In this document: positions 29,180 through 39,445 of the stretch, in pieces
How positions within the stretch are numbered: position 1 is the first letter of the stretch
How the letters are laid out: every line of letters begins with the position of its first letter
Assembly: GCA_945862435.1 (NCBI GenBank)
Contig: CAMAXX010000005.1
Coordinates: 1-64,000 of the forward strand
Length of the DNA stretch: 64,000 nucleotides
Source of the DNA: Pseudorhodobacter antarcticus
Lineage (GTDB): Bacteria; Pseudomonadota; Alphaproteobacteria; Rhodobacterales; Rhodobacteraceae
Direction of reading: 5' to 3'
Made by a program: the position numbers and the translations under genes
The notes under the pieces: model-generated
Told to the model about the DNA's origin: nothing
The model's input: only the letters and a program-made list of their open reading frames with translations
Databases searched by the model: none

Positions 29180-29988
29180 TAGATCAGGTGATCGAGGTGG
29201 TCGTCATCGACGATCATCGTCCCGTCGCGGCCCAACAACTCGACCCTATCCGATTGCCCAAGCGTCGGATAGCGCATCGGCAGGGCGTAGCTGACGCCAT
29301 AGTTGATGACTGCTCCGTTCGACATGGTCACTATGGCCCAAGTCACGTCATCGGCACCAAAGCCTGCGTCGCGAAATATCCCCTTAGCACCGCGCGCTAT
29401 AACTTCGACTGGGCGCAGATCATCCAGAAACCAGTTCATCAAATCAACGTAATAGGTCAGCACATCCACCACGGGCGTGGCGTGGGGATCGCGTTTCAGA
29501 ATCGAGAACGCCTGAGCCCGAGAATTATAGACCCGCGCAAGCCCGCCGCTGACCTCGCCAAGGCGGCGGTGCAGCATCTGTTCCTTGGACCGCAAAAAGC
29601 ACTCTTTGAAACGGCGGCTGTAGCCGACACGCAGGTCGCCGCTCCGCTCTGTCAGGACTGCAATAATCCGGTCGGCATCCTCGACCGACATGGCAATCGG
29701 CTTTTCCACAAGAACTGGCTTGCCCGCCTCAAGGGCGGCTATCACGGGGGCCACATGGGCGAATTCGGGGGTCGAGACAAAGACGGCATCCACCTCGGGG
29801 TGGGCGATCAGCGCGTCGGCATCGGTGCTGACCAGATCCGCGCCCACACGGCTTCCAAGGGCTTGCGCGCGGTCAAGGTCTATATCGGCCACCCCCAAAA
29901 ACCGCACTGCCGGGTGACGTCTGGCCATTTCAGCGCGCAAGGTACCGATCCGCCCCGAACCGATAACCGCAATGCCGATCTGTTTCAT
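28924..29988 (-). CDS. Gfo/Idh/MocA family oxidoreductase
   Basis: IGIAVIGSGRIGTLRAEMARRHPAVRFLGVADID...VEKPIAMSVEDADRI. Confidence 0.9.
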   Translation of the reverse strand: MKQIGIAVIGSGRIGTLRAEMARRHPAVRFLGVADIDLDRAQALGSRVGADLVSTDADALIAHPEVDAVFVSTPEFAHVAPVIAALEAGKPVLVEKPIAMSVEDADRIIAVLTERSGDLRVGYSRRFKECFLRSKEQMLHRRLGEVSGGLARVYNSRAQAFSILKRDPHATPVVDVLTYYVDLMNWFLDDLRPVEVIARGAKGIFRDAGFGADDVTWAIVTMSNGAVINYGVSYALPMRYPTLGQSDRVELLGRDGTMIVDDDHLDHLIYSDTGIPHAYVPDHSVNMAFLGSNTAGDWALGEFWGPLANETRAWLDRLVTGRPAAHATAQEARITLLTTLAMEQSARTGQNIAL

Positions 29989-30002
29989 GGCAAGGGGCCC
30001 TT

Positions 30003-31070
30003 TCAATGCTGCTGTCCGCAGGTGCACGACAGCCCTTTCAGATGGGCTGGACCAACCGCATCGCGGATGTTTTCGGTCAAAATCATCCGCCGTTCAAGTG
30101 GCGTAATCAGCGGGCTTTGCACCACCGCGCCGACGGGATCTGGGGCGGCCATGTCGGCGGGATAGTCGCTGCCCAAAAGGACGCGGCCGATGCCCACCTG
30201 ATCGATCAGCGCCCGAAGCGCCTTGTCGCTGTGCGTCAGCGAGTCGAAATACAGCGTCGAAAGATAGTCCGAAGGCAGTTTTGCGATCTGCGCGCTTGCC
30301 TCTTTGCGAACCCGCCAGCCGTGATCCCAGCGACCCACGGCAAAGCAGCTATAGCCGCCGCCATGAGCAAAACAGGTGCGCAGATGGGGCAACCGTTCAA
30401 GCACACCGCCAAAGATCAGGGCGGCAATGGTCGCCGTCGTCTCCAGCGGATTGCCGATCAGGTTGCGCAGGTGATAGTTCGGCATCCAGCCATCGGCGCG
30501 GCCCCGTGCGGGGTGAAAGAACACAAAGGCCCCCAGGTCGTTGGCCGCTTCCAAAACAGGGAACAGCGCTGGGCTGTCCCAATCTAGGCCGTTGATGTTG
30601 GTTCCCACCATCACCCCGGGCAGTCCAAGGGGGCCCATGCAGCGCTCCAGCTCGCGAATGGCGGCTTTTGGGTCTTGCAACGGCAGATAGCCAAGGCCGA
30701 TAAAGCGGTCGGGCTTTTGGGCAACAAACGCCACAAGCGCGTCATTGGCGGCTCGGGCAAAGTCGGGCGCTGTGGCCGGATCTGCGGGATACCAGTGCAT
30801 CGTGGGGCTAAGAGTGACCACCTGCGCGTCAACCCCGATGGCGGTCATCGTCTCGGCACGGCCTGCGGGTGTCTCAAGGGGCATTTTCCATGGCAGCGCC
30901 ATCTGCTGTCCAGCGGCGGCAGAAAATACCCCGCCGCTTGCTGTTTTGCCAAAGGTGATGCCGTGCCATGGGTCGCCGCGTAGGGCGGCGGCCACGATGT
31001 CGTCGGGCACGAAATGGGCGTGCATATCGACAACGGGGTTTGGGCCATCGGTGCTTTGGGAGGCATTCAT
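30003..31070 (-). CDS. Amidohydrolase, ACMSD-like decarboxylase family (copy 1)
   Basis: VDMHAHFVPDDIV (HxH), FFHPARG, FAHGGGYSCFAVGRWDHGW, LGSDYPADM. Confidence 0.87.
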   Translation of the reverse strand: MNASQSTDGPNPVVDMHAHFVPDDIVAAALRGDPWHGITFGKTASGGVFSAAAGQQMALPWKMPLETPAGRAETMTAIGVDAQVVTLSPTMHWYPADPATAPDFARAANDALVAFVAQKPDRFIGLGYLPLQDPKAAIRELERCMGPLGLPGVMVGTNINGLDWDSPALFPVLEAANDLGAFVFFHPARGRADGWMPNYHLRNLIGNPLETTATIAALIFGGVLERLPHLRTCFAHGGGYSCFAVGRWDHGWRVRKEASAQIAKLPSDYLSTLYFDSLTHSDKALRALIDQVGIGRVLLGSDYPADMAAPDPVGAVVQSPLITPLERRMILTENIRDAVGPAHLKGLSCTCGQQH

Positions 31071-32620
31071 CAGGCGGGTGTCCTCGTCTGGGCCTGAGCG
31101 AACTCGGCCTGAGCGGCCTCGGTTTGGGCCAGCCTGCGCCGCATCTTGCGGTGCCGCTGCACGCCAAAGGCCACAAGGGCCAACGTCACCAAAAGGATCG
31201 TCGCGGTGATTGGCCGAGACATAAAGGTCAGCGGGTCGCCGTCTGACAGGTTAAGGCCAAGCCGCAGGCTTCGCTCTAATTCTCCGCCCAGCACACAGGC
31301 CAGCGCCGCCGCTGCGGTAGAGTAGCCATACCGCAGCATTAGATACCCGACCCCGCCCGCCACCAGCATCACCGCCACATCGATAATCCGGGTGTTCAGC
31401 GAAAACACCCCAAGAATGACCGTCGCCAGCGAAAGCACCATCACGGCAGAGCGGTTTACCGACACGACCTTCAGCATAAGCGAGGACATGAACCATCCTG
31501 TGGCCGCAAGAATAACGGTCGCCGCCAGCATCCCTGCAATCGCGGCATAAAGCAGATCAGGCGCTTTGCTGACCATCAGAGGCCCAGGGACAAAGCCCTG
31601 AACTGTCAACGCGCTGAGCAGCAGCACCATCGAGCTGGACCCCGGCACCCCCAGCCCAAGGGTCGGTATCAACTCGCCCGAATTAGACGCATTCTGGGCT
31701 GCCTCATTGGCGGCGATCCCTTCGATAGAGCCTTTGCCGAACTGTTCGGGCGTTTTGGACACAAGCTGCGCCGCCTGATAAGAGATCAGCGCCGCAGGCG
31801 TCGCCCCTGCCCCCGGGATTGCGCCCACTAATGTGCCAACCACAGTTCCCGTCATTGCGGCGGGCAGCATCCCCCTAATCTCGCGCCCCGACGGAAAGCT
31901 GTAGGAATTGGAGCCATTGCTTTCCTGCACCGAGAAGTTGAAGGTCTGGCGGAACGAGCGGAAGATCTCGCTGACCGCCAAAAGCCCGATCAGCACCGCC
32001 GTCAAGTTCACTCCGCTACGCAGCACCATCTGGTCAAATGTGAAACGGGTGGTCAGGTTCACTGGGTCAAGCCCCACCATCGCGATGGCAAAGCCGATCC
32101 CTGCGGCGACGAACCCCTTAAGCATGTTGTCGCCCGTCAGGCTGATGATCGCAAGGATCCCAAGCAGGTAAAGCGCAAAGAGTTCGGGGTAGAGAAACTT
32201 GTAGGCCATGTCCATCAGCGGCACGACAAGCATCACAAAAAACAGAATGCTAATCGTCTGCCCGCCAAGAGCCGAAATAAACGACGTGCCAAGCGCCAGT
32301 CCACTTTTGCCCTGTTTGTGCAGAATATGGCCGTCGATCACCGTCAGAACCGCCGAGGGCGTGCCCGGAATTCCCAAAAGGATTGCAGGGATGCTGTTGC
32401 CAAATCCGACGCCGACGCTGATCGACAACAAAAACGCCACCGCATGAGGCGGTTCCATCACGAAGGTAAAGGGCAGGAACATCCCGTACAAAAGCGTCGT
32501 CCCCATGCCGGGCATGGCACCCCCGATCACCCCGACCAGCGTTCCGATTAGGACATAGGTCCAAATCCATGGGTCGCCCAGTTGGGTCAGGCCCCCGATG
32601 AGAGAACTAAAGATTTCCAT
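31070..32620 (-). CDS. tctA: Tripartite tricarboxylate transporter large permease (TctA, copy 1)
   Basis: GAMPGMGTTLLYGMFLPFT...GIPGTPSAVLTVIDGH...IPGAGATPAALISYQ. Confidence 0.92.
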   Translation of the reverse strand: MEIFSSLIGGLTQLGDPWIWTYVLIGTLVGVIGGAMPGMGTTLLYGMFLPFTFVMEPPHAVAFLLSISVGVGFGNSIPAILLGIPGTPSAVLTVIDGHILHKQGKSGLALGTSFISALGGQTISILFFVMLVVPLMDMAYKFLYPELFALYLLGILAIISLTGDNMLKGFVAAGIGFAIAMVGLDPVNLTTRFTFDQMVLRSGVNLTAVLIGLLAVSEIFRSFRQTFNFSVQESNGSNSYSFPSGREIRGMLPAAMTGTVVGTLVGAIPGAGATPAALISYQAAQLVSKTPEQFGKGSIEGIAANEAAQNASNSGELIPTLGLGVPGSSSMVLLLSALTVQGFVPGPLMVSKAPDLLYAAIAGMLAATVILAATGWFMSSLMLKVVSVNRSAVMVLSLATVILGVFSLNTRIIDVAVMLVAGGVGYLMLRYGYSTAAAALACVLGGELERSLRLGLNLSDGDPLTFMSRPITATILLVTLALVAFGVQRHRKMRRRLAQTEAAQAEFAQAQTRTPA

Positions 32621-32644
32621 TATACGCCTATGTCAAAAAAAGGT

Positions 32645-33178
32645 TCATAGCAGGATCAGCCCAAGATCGCGAAACAGCGGCGTGAACGGGCCCACAGGCA
32701 TGCGCACATCCAAAAGTTGGCTGAATAACAGATAGGTCAGCACAGTCCAAATCAGCGGGATGACGATGGAATAGACGACTTTCCGCTCGCCCATGGCGAC
32801 AAAGGCCAGCGCCACAAAGGGCGGTGTCGCGATCAGGTATCCAACTGGCATCAGCACGGCCAGATAGGCCACCGACAGGCCCATGATGAACATAACCCGC
32901 CCCGCCGAGGCAGGATGGCCAGGCGTATCCTCGGTGCCTTCGTCGGGGGCGGTAAAGCCGCCCCCGACATTCATTAAGCGCGTGCGCCGCAGCGCCAGAA
33001 CAAGGCCGCCCGCCAAAAGAAGCGTGCCGATCGCGTAGGGAAAGGCGCGCGGGCCAATGACGTCGCGCGCGATCCCCATTTTGATCCAACCTGTCATCCA
33101 CAGTATGACTGCGCCCAAAGCCGCTACGGCAAGGGCGATGACCAGATCGCGGCGGGTGTCCATGTTCATTCCTTGCAT
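32645..33178 (-). CDS. tctB: Tripartite tricarboxylate transporter small permease (TctB, copy 1)
   Basis: Four hydrophobic segments; between tctA and tctC. Confidence 0.85.
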   Translation of the reverse strand: MQGMNMDTRRDLVIALAVAALGAVILWMTGWIKMGIARDVIGPRAFPYAIGTLLLAGGLVLALRRTRLMNVGGGFTAPDEGTEDTPGHPASAGRVMFIMGLSVAYLAVLMPVGYLIATPPFVALAFVAMGERKVVYSIVIPLIWTVLTYLLFSQLLDVRMPVGPFTPLFRDLGLILL

Positions 33179-33191
33179 TTTACCCAGACCT

Positions 33192-34223
33192 CTACTGATC
33201 GCCCCAGTAAACGCCCATTTCTTTCATCATCGGAAGCGACTCGTCATAGGCCTTTTGCGCAATCGCGATGGTTCCGGCGGCATCAAGGATGGTCGTCTGC
33301 AGTCCAGGCACTTGAAGCCGGTTGGCCTGATAGGCAGGTTGCGTTGCTGCGGTGGTAAAGAGTTGCTCTAGCCAAGCGCGGTTCTCGGCAGGTGTCGCGG
33401 GCGGAACGCCGATACCGCGGATCTGCTTCCATGGATCGCCAGTGATCCCAAAGCTGGCAGAGTTTGGCACAGCCTGCCACGGGGCTGGGGCCACACCGTC
33501 GCCTGTCATCATCAGCACATCGACCTTGCCGCCGTCAAAGTGCGGCAAGATAAGGTCGGGCGGCGACAGGGTCACGTCGCCTTCGCCTGAGGCCACTGTC
33601 AGCGCCCGCGCACCGCCGCCGCCACCGATGATCTCGTTCACGGTGATGTCGAATTGGCGCAGATACCACTGGAACGCCGCATCCTGCGCCCCGCCAGGGC
33701 CGCCCGAGATATAGCGGATCGTACCCGGATTGGCCTTGGCATGGTCGATGAACTCCTGCATCGTGTCACCCCAAGGCGCGTCCGCGCGCTGGTGGATGAA
33801 GTAGGGCAGTTGTTCGGTCGACACGACCACGTTTAGATCGTCAAGGCCGACGCCCAACTCTTTTTCCATGTCGATCACCAGAAGGTCGATCACCGATCCT
33901 GGCACGGTATAGACATATACCACGCTGCCGTCATTGGCGGCTGGCCCTTGGTCGATCATCCAGCGGATCGCCTCCCATGTGCCGAAGTTCGAGAAGTCCT
34001 CGCGGTGCTCGACGCGAATAGGCACAGGCGAGAACGGCTGCGCCGCTTCGGCCAGTTGGTTGGCATAGACAGAGTCGGCCGACCCCGGTTCGTCGATCAC
34101 CATCAGAACGATGCCGTTCGAGGGAAATCCAGCGGCCGTAGGAGCCAGCGCCTCTTGCGCCAGCGCCGGCACGGCGACGGCTAGGGACGTACAAGCAAGA
34201 CCAAATAGAAACGTTCTGCGCAT
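33192..34223 (-). CDS. tctC: Tripartite tricarboxylate transporter substrate-binding protein (TctC, copy 1)
   Basis: Signal peptide MRRTFLFGLACTSLAVAVPALAQ; operon context with tctA/tctB; paralogous to 39446-40513. Confidence 0.85.
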   Translation of the reverse strand: MRRTFLFGLACTSLAVAVPALAQEALAPTAAGFPSNGIVLMVIDEPGSADSVYANQLAEAAQPFSPVPIRVEHREDFSNFGTWEAIRWMIDQGPAANDGSVVYVYTVPGSVIDLLVIDMEKELGVGLDDLNVVVSTEQLPYFIHQRADAPWGDTMQEFIDHAKANPGTIRYISGGPGGAQDAAFQWYLRQFDITVNEIIGGGGGARALTVASGEGDVTLSPPDLILPHFDGGKVDVLMMTGDGVAPAPWQAVPNSASFGITGDPWKQIRGIGVPPATPAENRAWLEQLFTTAATQPAYQANRLQVPGLQTTILDAAGTIAIAQKAYDESLPMMKEMGVYWGDQ

Positions 34224-34370
34224 TAAATCCTCCCAGTTTAATTTGCTGTCCAGCGCCGCCTTCTGCGATGTGGACGGTGATTGATGCCGATCGGCGAACC
34301 AATCATGGGGCCAAACTTAGGCCCAGTCCCAGCTTTCACATAAGGCTGTCTTGAGATTGCGACCATACTC

Positions 34371-34402
34371 TGGCGGCATGAGTATATGGCGGCATGAGTA
34401 TA
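34371..34402. repeat. Two tandem 16-bp units tggcggcatgagtata
   Basis: Direct reading; partial third unit follows (tggcagca). Confidence 0.8.
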
Positions 34403-34659
34403 TGGCAGCAGGGTTGGGCGGGGTTGGCGGGAACTTTGGGGCCACCAAAGGGTCTTTGCGATCTGTCCGCCCCACATTTCCCACACCGAAGACGCGGCCC
34501 GAACGTTGCACCAGCGACCGAAGCAGGGCACCTTGGGGAGAGTGGCCAAAATCCGTGGGCGAAGTGCCCTAAGTTGTCCGCGCATCCAAGCAGCGTTTAT
34601 GCTGGTCTCGTAAGCTATCACGTCTGCGTGCCTTCGCGGATAAGCGCCAAACCGTGCAG

Positions 34660-34902
34660 CTACAGCAGCCTTGGGATGATATTGGCGAGGTTTACGGGTA
34701 GCGCGAACTGCACGATGATCTGTGCAAGGGCTGTGGCATCATCGGATTTCAGTGTTCTTGGCCCGCCGATCAGGTTCACATTTTCAGCCACATCCATAAA
34801 CGCGCTTCGACTGAACCGTTGGACCAGCGCTTCGCGGAGCCCACTGGCCGCGCAGTCAAAGGCGGACGGGTTCTTGTGCGCCCGAAAGCGGGCTGCCTTC
34901 AT
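34660..34902 (-). pseudogene. Probable IS21-family IstB ATPase remnant
   Basis: MKAARFRAHKNPSAFDCAASGLREALVQRFSRSAFMDVAENVNLIGGPRTLKSDDATALA matches the IstB pattern FDF...AENVxLIGPPGTGKTHLA with a damaged P-loop. Confidence 0.6.
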
Positions 34903-34999
34903 GTTATGCGCGGCGGAGCGTTCTTGGCCCGTGGCCGTGTTCGTGGCGGGACAGACGCTTATCGTTGCACGGAGGCGTCAGTTTCTTGGAAATCCCGCG

Positions 35000-36034
35000 T
35001 TAGTGCCCCATGATCCTTTGCCGCAACTGATCGAAGTTCGACCTGTCCATGGCCAGCGACCCTTCGTTGATGCGCCGGTCGAGATCGACCACTACGTCGT
35101 TGGCGGGGGTAGGGATGCCCAAGCGGCGGCCATTGTCGCAGACCACGCCGTTAATGTAGCTAATCTCGCTTGGCCGACCCTTAATGTGGTCGTGGATCGG
35201 GGCGGTGCGGCCACGGCTGACGTGACCCATCAGGATCTTCATGGCGATCAGGATCTTTTCTTCTGAAGTTCCCTGAAATTCGGCCTCGCTGAGGCCAAAG
35301 ACCGGCTCGATCCGATAACCCATCGCTTCGCCCACATCCAGAGACTCGCGGCCAAGCTTGGCGGAAATCTCAAACATCCCTGGCAGTTGCGAGGCTTCGC
35401 TGTTGTAAAGCCCAAGCAGGCCAAACGGGCCCATGGTCATCGAATTGGCGATAAGTTTGCTCCACTTGGCCCCCGCGATGTTGCGCGTCACATCGACCCG
35501 CGCCGAGGCGCGCAGCATCTGCGCCAACGCTTCAAGCCGTGGGGTGACACTGCCGTCGTGCTCGCCCACCGCAAACCACGTCTTTTCAGGCGCGGTGTTG
35601 CGCTTTACCACGCCGGGGGTGAAGGTTTCCGCCGACAATTCTATGACGCAGCCGATGACCCGTTCGCGCCCGACGATCCCCGCAAGCGAGTCTTCATTCA
35701 TGCCATTCTGCAAGGCGACAAGCAGGCCGTCCTTGGCCAGATGCGCCGTCGCCAACTCGGCCAGCCAGCGGTGGTCGTTCGATTTGCAGGCCATCAGGAT
35801 AAGGTCAAAGACCTGGGCCGAGCCTGAAAGTTCAAAAAGGTGCAACGTCTTGGGCCGGGCGTGCAGAGTGCGGTCGACCATCTCAACCCGCACCCCCTCG
35901 GCGCGGATGGCATCGATCTGTGTGGGCCAGACATCGACGACGGTGATGTCGTGCCCTGCTTGGGTTAGGTCGGCCCCGACGCTGCAGCCGATGGCCCCTG
36001 CACCTAAGATACAGATCCGGATAAGGGAACTCAT
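35000..36034 (-). CDS. Ketopantoate reductase family (2-dehydropantoate 2-reductase-like)
   Basis: IRICILGAGAIGCSVGADLTQAGHDITVVD; MACKSND; ALQNGMNED; GRPSEISYINGVV. Confidence 0.87.
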   Translation of the reverse strand: MSSLIRICILGAGAIGCSVGADLTQAGHDITVVDVWPTQIDAIRAEGVRVEMVDRTLHARPKTLHLFELSGSAQVFDLILMACKSNDHRWLAELATAHLAKDGLLVALQNGMNEDSLAGIVGRERVIGCVIELSAETFTPGVVKRNTAPEKTWFAVGEHDGSVTPRLEALAQMLRASARVDVTRNIAGAKWSKLIANSMTMGPFGLLGLYNSEASQLPGMFEISAKLGRESLDVGEAMGYRIEPVFGLSEAEFQGTSEEKILIAMKILMGHVSRGRTAPIHDHIKGRPSEISYINGVVCDNGRRLGIPTPANDVVVDLDRRINEGSLAMDRSNFDQLRQRIMGH

Positions 36035-36062
36035 TTAAGGGTCCTTTCGGGGTGTTGGCAGG

Positions 36063-37610
36063 TCACCTTGCGCCCTCTTGCTTGGCAATGTGCGCGGCAA
36101 GGGCGATGTCGCGCTGTGCGGCCTCGGATCGGGCCAGCCGCAGCATGTTGACCGTGCCATACACCAGCAGGATAACCGAAAACAGCACGATGCTGGCCGT
36201 CCACGGGCGGCTTAGGAAGGCTACGATGTCGCCCTCCATCAACAGAAGGCCCGCCCGCAGGTTCGTCTCAAGCCCTTCGCCCAGAACCACGGCGATGGCC
36301 GCTCCTGCGGTTGAATAGCCATAGCGCAGCATGAAATAGCCCACGACGCCAAAGAGGATTAGCAGGAATACGTCAAACACCGACCGGTCGATAGAATAGG
36401 TGCCGACCATGGTCAGAAGAAGCGCCCCTACCAGCACCAGCGACCGGTCAAAGGTCACGAGTTTCAGCAGCAGGCGCGCGATGCTCCAGCCGATGAGCGC
36501 CAGCATGACCGTCGCCACCAGAAGCCCCGTGACCGAGGCATAGAGCAATTCGGGTGCTTCGATAATCAGCAGCGGGCCGGGGATGAATCCGTGCATGAGC
36601 AGCGCGCCAAGAAGCACCACCATCGCCCCGCTGCCAGGGATGCCAAGGCCGAAGGTCGGCACCATCTCGCCCGCCTGTGCGGCGTTCTGGGCGGCTTCGT
36701 TGGCGGCGATGCCTTCGGTGCTGCCACGCCCGAACTCTTCGGGGTGTTTGGACATCAAGCGCGCTTGTTGATATGACAGAACCGCCGCCGCTGTGCCGCC
36801 GAGCCCTGGGATCGCCCCAACAATGCTGCCGATTGCGGTCCCCAGCAAGACCGCAGGCGTCACCCTGCGTAACTCGCCGAGGTTGGGGAAGGTAGCGGTA
36901 TAGGTGGTTGCCAGCGCGTCCCAGCGAAAGCTGTGCCGCATCGAGCGAAACAACTCGCTGACTGCGAGCAGGCCGATCACCACCGGCACAGCTTCGATCC
37001 CAGCCCGCAGTTCCACAAGCCCGAAGTCAAATCGCGTTACCGCACTGAGCGGGTCGCGCCCCACGGTCGCGATGGTCAGTCCGAAGGCCGCCGCCGCCAG
37101 CCCCTTAAGAATGTTGCGGCTGGTCAGGCTGATGATTGCAGTCGTTCCCAGAAAGTAAAGCGCAAAAAGCTCTGGCGACAGAAACACATAGGTCAGTTGC
37201 GCCAGCGGCACGACCATCAAAAGGAACAGGAAGATGCTGAGGAACTGCCCGAACACCGAAGCATAGTAGGTCACCCCCAGCGCCAGCCCGCTTTTGCCCT
37301 GCTTGTGCAGGGTGTAGCCGTCGAGGGCCGTGAGCACGGCAGAGGGCGTGCCGGGCAGGCCCACAAGGATGGCGGGGATACTGTTGCCAAAGCTGACCCC
37401 CACATTGATCGCGACCAAAAACGCCACAGCATATGTCGGCGGCATCCCAAAGGTGAACGGCACCATAACGCCAATGGCGATGACCGACGTTACCCCGGGC
37501 AGCGCGCCGGCTGCACAGCCCCAGAGCACGCCTGCAAAGATCACGATCAAAAGAAATGGGTCCGCCGCGATAACCAACGACTGGATCAGCGAGTTGAAGA
37601 AAAGGTCCAT
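36063..37610 (-). CDS. tctA: Tripartite tricarboxylate transporter large permease (TctA, copy 2)
   Basis: GALPGVTSVIAIGVMVPFTFGMPPTYAVAFLVAINVGVSFGNSIPAILVGLPGTPSAVLTALDGY. Confidence 0.92.
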   Translation of the reverse strand: MDLFFNSLIQSLVIAADPFLLIVIFAGVLWGCAAGALPGVTSVIAIGVMVPFTFGMPPTYAVAFLVAINVGVSFGNSIPAILVGLPGTPSAVLTALDGYTLHKQGKSGLALGVTYYASVFGQFLSIFLFLLMVVPLAQLTYVFLSPELFALYFLGTTAIISLTSRNILKGLAAAAFGLTIATVGRDPLSAVTRFDFGLVELRAGIEAVPVVIGLLAVSELFRSMRHSFRWDALATTYTATFPNLGELRRVTPAVLLGTAIGSIVGAIPGLGGTAAAVLSYQQARLMSKHPEEFGRGSTEGIAANEAAQNAAQAGEMVPTFGLGIPGSGAMVVLLGALLMHGFIPGPLLIIEAPELLYASVTGLLVATVMLALIGWSIARLLLKLVTFDRSLVLVGALLLTMVGTYSIDRSVFDVFLLILFGVVGYFMLRYGYSTAGAAIAVVLGEGLETNLRAGLLLMEGDIVAFLSRPWTASIVLFSVILLVYGTVNMLRLARSEAAQRDIALAAHIAKQEGAR

Positions 37611-37647
37611 CTGGGGTCGCTCCTGTTGCCGCTGGGTGCGGTGTCCG

Positions 37648-38679
37648 TCAAAGTGTGGTGGTGGTGGCGAACCCGGCCTTGGGGCTAAGGTTTAAAAGCC
37701 GCGCGGCGTTGGAGGTGCAGATTGCCGTCCGGTCTGCGTCGGTCAGGCAAGTCTGGGTGCCCAGCCATTCGACCGCATTGGCCAGCCCCATGTCAGCTGG
37801 AAAATCGGTTCCAAGCAGAATGCGGTCACTGCCAACCATGTCCACCACCCGAGCAAATCCGTCGTCGTTGTGGGTGATGCAGTCGTAATAGAACCGCCGC
37901 ATATAATCGGACGGCAGATGGGCTGCGTCCTTGCGCACTTCCTCGCGCAGTTTGTAGCCGTGATCAAATCGCCCAACCGCAAAGGGCAGATAGCCGCCTG
38001 CATGAGACAGGCAGATCTTGAGTTTCGGCAACCGGTCCATCACGCCGCCAAGGATCAGCGAGGTGGCCGCGATGGTCGTCTCCAGCGGGTTCCCAATGAG
38101 ATTGACCATGTGATAGCGCGGCAAGGGTGTTCTGATCCGGCTGTTGAACGGATGCAAAAGGATAAATGCCCCAAGGCTTTCCGCCGCTTCTAAGATCGGG
38201 AACAGCGACGGGTCGTCCCAATTGACCTCGTTCACATGCGAGCCAATGAGACATCCTGCCAGCTTGAGGTCTTTCATCGCGCGCTCTAATTCGCGCACCG
38301 CCGCCTTGGGATCTTGCAAGGGCAACGCTGCAAGACCAGCGAAACGGTCGGGGGTTTCGCGGACGGTTTCGGCAAGTTCGTCGTTCACTGACGTTGTGCA
38401 GGCGATAGCCACTTCGGCGGGCAAGTGGTCGCGGATCAGTTGCGGATTAAGCGACAGCACTTGCAACCCGATCCCGTTGGCATCAATGATCGGCAGACGC
38501 TCTTTGTGCGGCAGCCAGTAGTCAAGCGAGCCAAGGCTGCTTTTGCGGTCACCGGTCAAAAGCCCCGGCGTGCCGTTCGGCAGTTTGGTGATTGTGGTGC
38601 CAAACCAGTCCTCGCCCCGATTGTGTGCGGCCACGGCAGACTGGGGCAGGATGTGGGCGTGAACGTCGATTGTTTTCAT
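37648..38679 (-). CDS. Amidohydrolase, ACMSD-like decarboxylase family (copy 2)
   Basis: IDVHAHILPQSAV (HxH), LLHPFNS, LSHAGGYLPFAVGRFDHGY, LGTDFPADM; similar to copy 1. Confidence 0.87.
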   Translation of the reverse strand: MKTIDVHAHILPQSAVAAHNRGEDWFGTTITKLPNGTPGLLTGDRKSSLGSLDYWLPHKERLPIIDANGIGLQVLSLNPQLIRDHLPAEVAIACTTSVNDELAETVRETPDRFAGLAALPLQDPKAAVRELERAMKDLKLAGCLIGSHVNEVNWDDPSLFPILEAAESLGAFILLHPFNSRIRTPLPRYHMVNLIGNPLETTIAATSLILGGVMDRLPKLKICLSHAGGYLPFAVGRFDHGYKLREEVRKDAAHLPSDYMRRFYYDCITHNDDGFARVVDMVGSDRILLGTDFPADMGLANAVEWLGTQTCLTDADRTAICTSNAARLLNLSPKAGFATTTTL

Positions 38680-38730
38680 TGTCAGCTCATTCCGGTGTCA
38701 GGAGTATGGGGCCCTCAGGGCATCATCATT

Positions 38731-39330
38731 TCAAGGCGTCAGGCCCCATGACCGCGCGATGGCGGTGAGAGGCCCAAGCGGCAGGACGACCCCAAGGATC
38801 TGAGAAAAGGAGATCCAGATAACAGCAGTGAACCCAAGCGGGAAGCCGATCAGTTTGGCCCAAGCGCGCACATTCATCACCCAAAGCATGCAAAACAAGG
38901 CGATTGGGGTCACGATTAGGAACCCGACCGGCAGCCACAGCCCTAAAAGGCAGAACGCCAGTGCCATGGCCGCAAAGGCCCGCAGCGCCGAGGCCTCTTG
39001 CCCTGGTTCATCGGGCGCACCCACGGTCAGGGTGAAGCGGCCGGGAAACTTGTTCCAGCTTAGGGCTTGCTGGAGGCCAATCACCACGGCGACAAACATC
39101 ATGAAGCCACCAGTGATATAGGGCAGGCCGCGCGCCGTTATCAGGTCTGGAAAAGAGCCCGTGCGAAACGTCGACGCTTCGCTGACGATGAATGCACCGA
39201 GGGCAAAGACCACGAGGGTGACGGCCAGATCGACGACTTTGTTGGTCTCGAAGGTGATATCTTCGCCCGTTGCGCCGACATTTTCGGCGGTGTCCGGAGC
39301 GGCGGTCTGATTGTGTGGGGCGTTGGCCAT
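38731..39330 (-). CDS. tctB: Tripartite tricarboxylate transporter small permease (TctB, copy 2)
   Basis: TM segments; flanked by tctC and amidohydrolase genes. Confidence 0.82.
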   Translation of the reverse strand: MANAPHNQTAAPDTAENVGATGEDITFETNKVVDLAVTLVVFALGAFIVSEASTFRTGSFPDLITARGLPYITGGFMMFVAVVIGLQQALSWNKFPGRFTLTVGAPDEPGQEASALRAFAAMALAFCLLGLWLPVGFLIVTPIALFCMLWVMNVRAWAKLIGFPLGFTAVIWISFSQILGVVLPLGPLTAIARSWGLTP

Positions 39331-39445
39331 GGTTCGCTTTCTGTAGTCGCGTCTGGGCTAGGCTGATCTAGGCTGGTCGGCTCTAGGCTGGTCGGCGGGG
39401 CGCGCGCTTGGCGCCCCGCCGTGGAGTGTCATTCTTTGGCCAATG

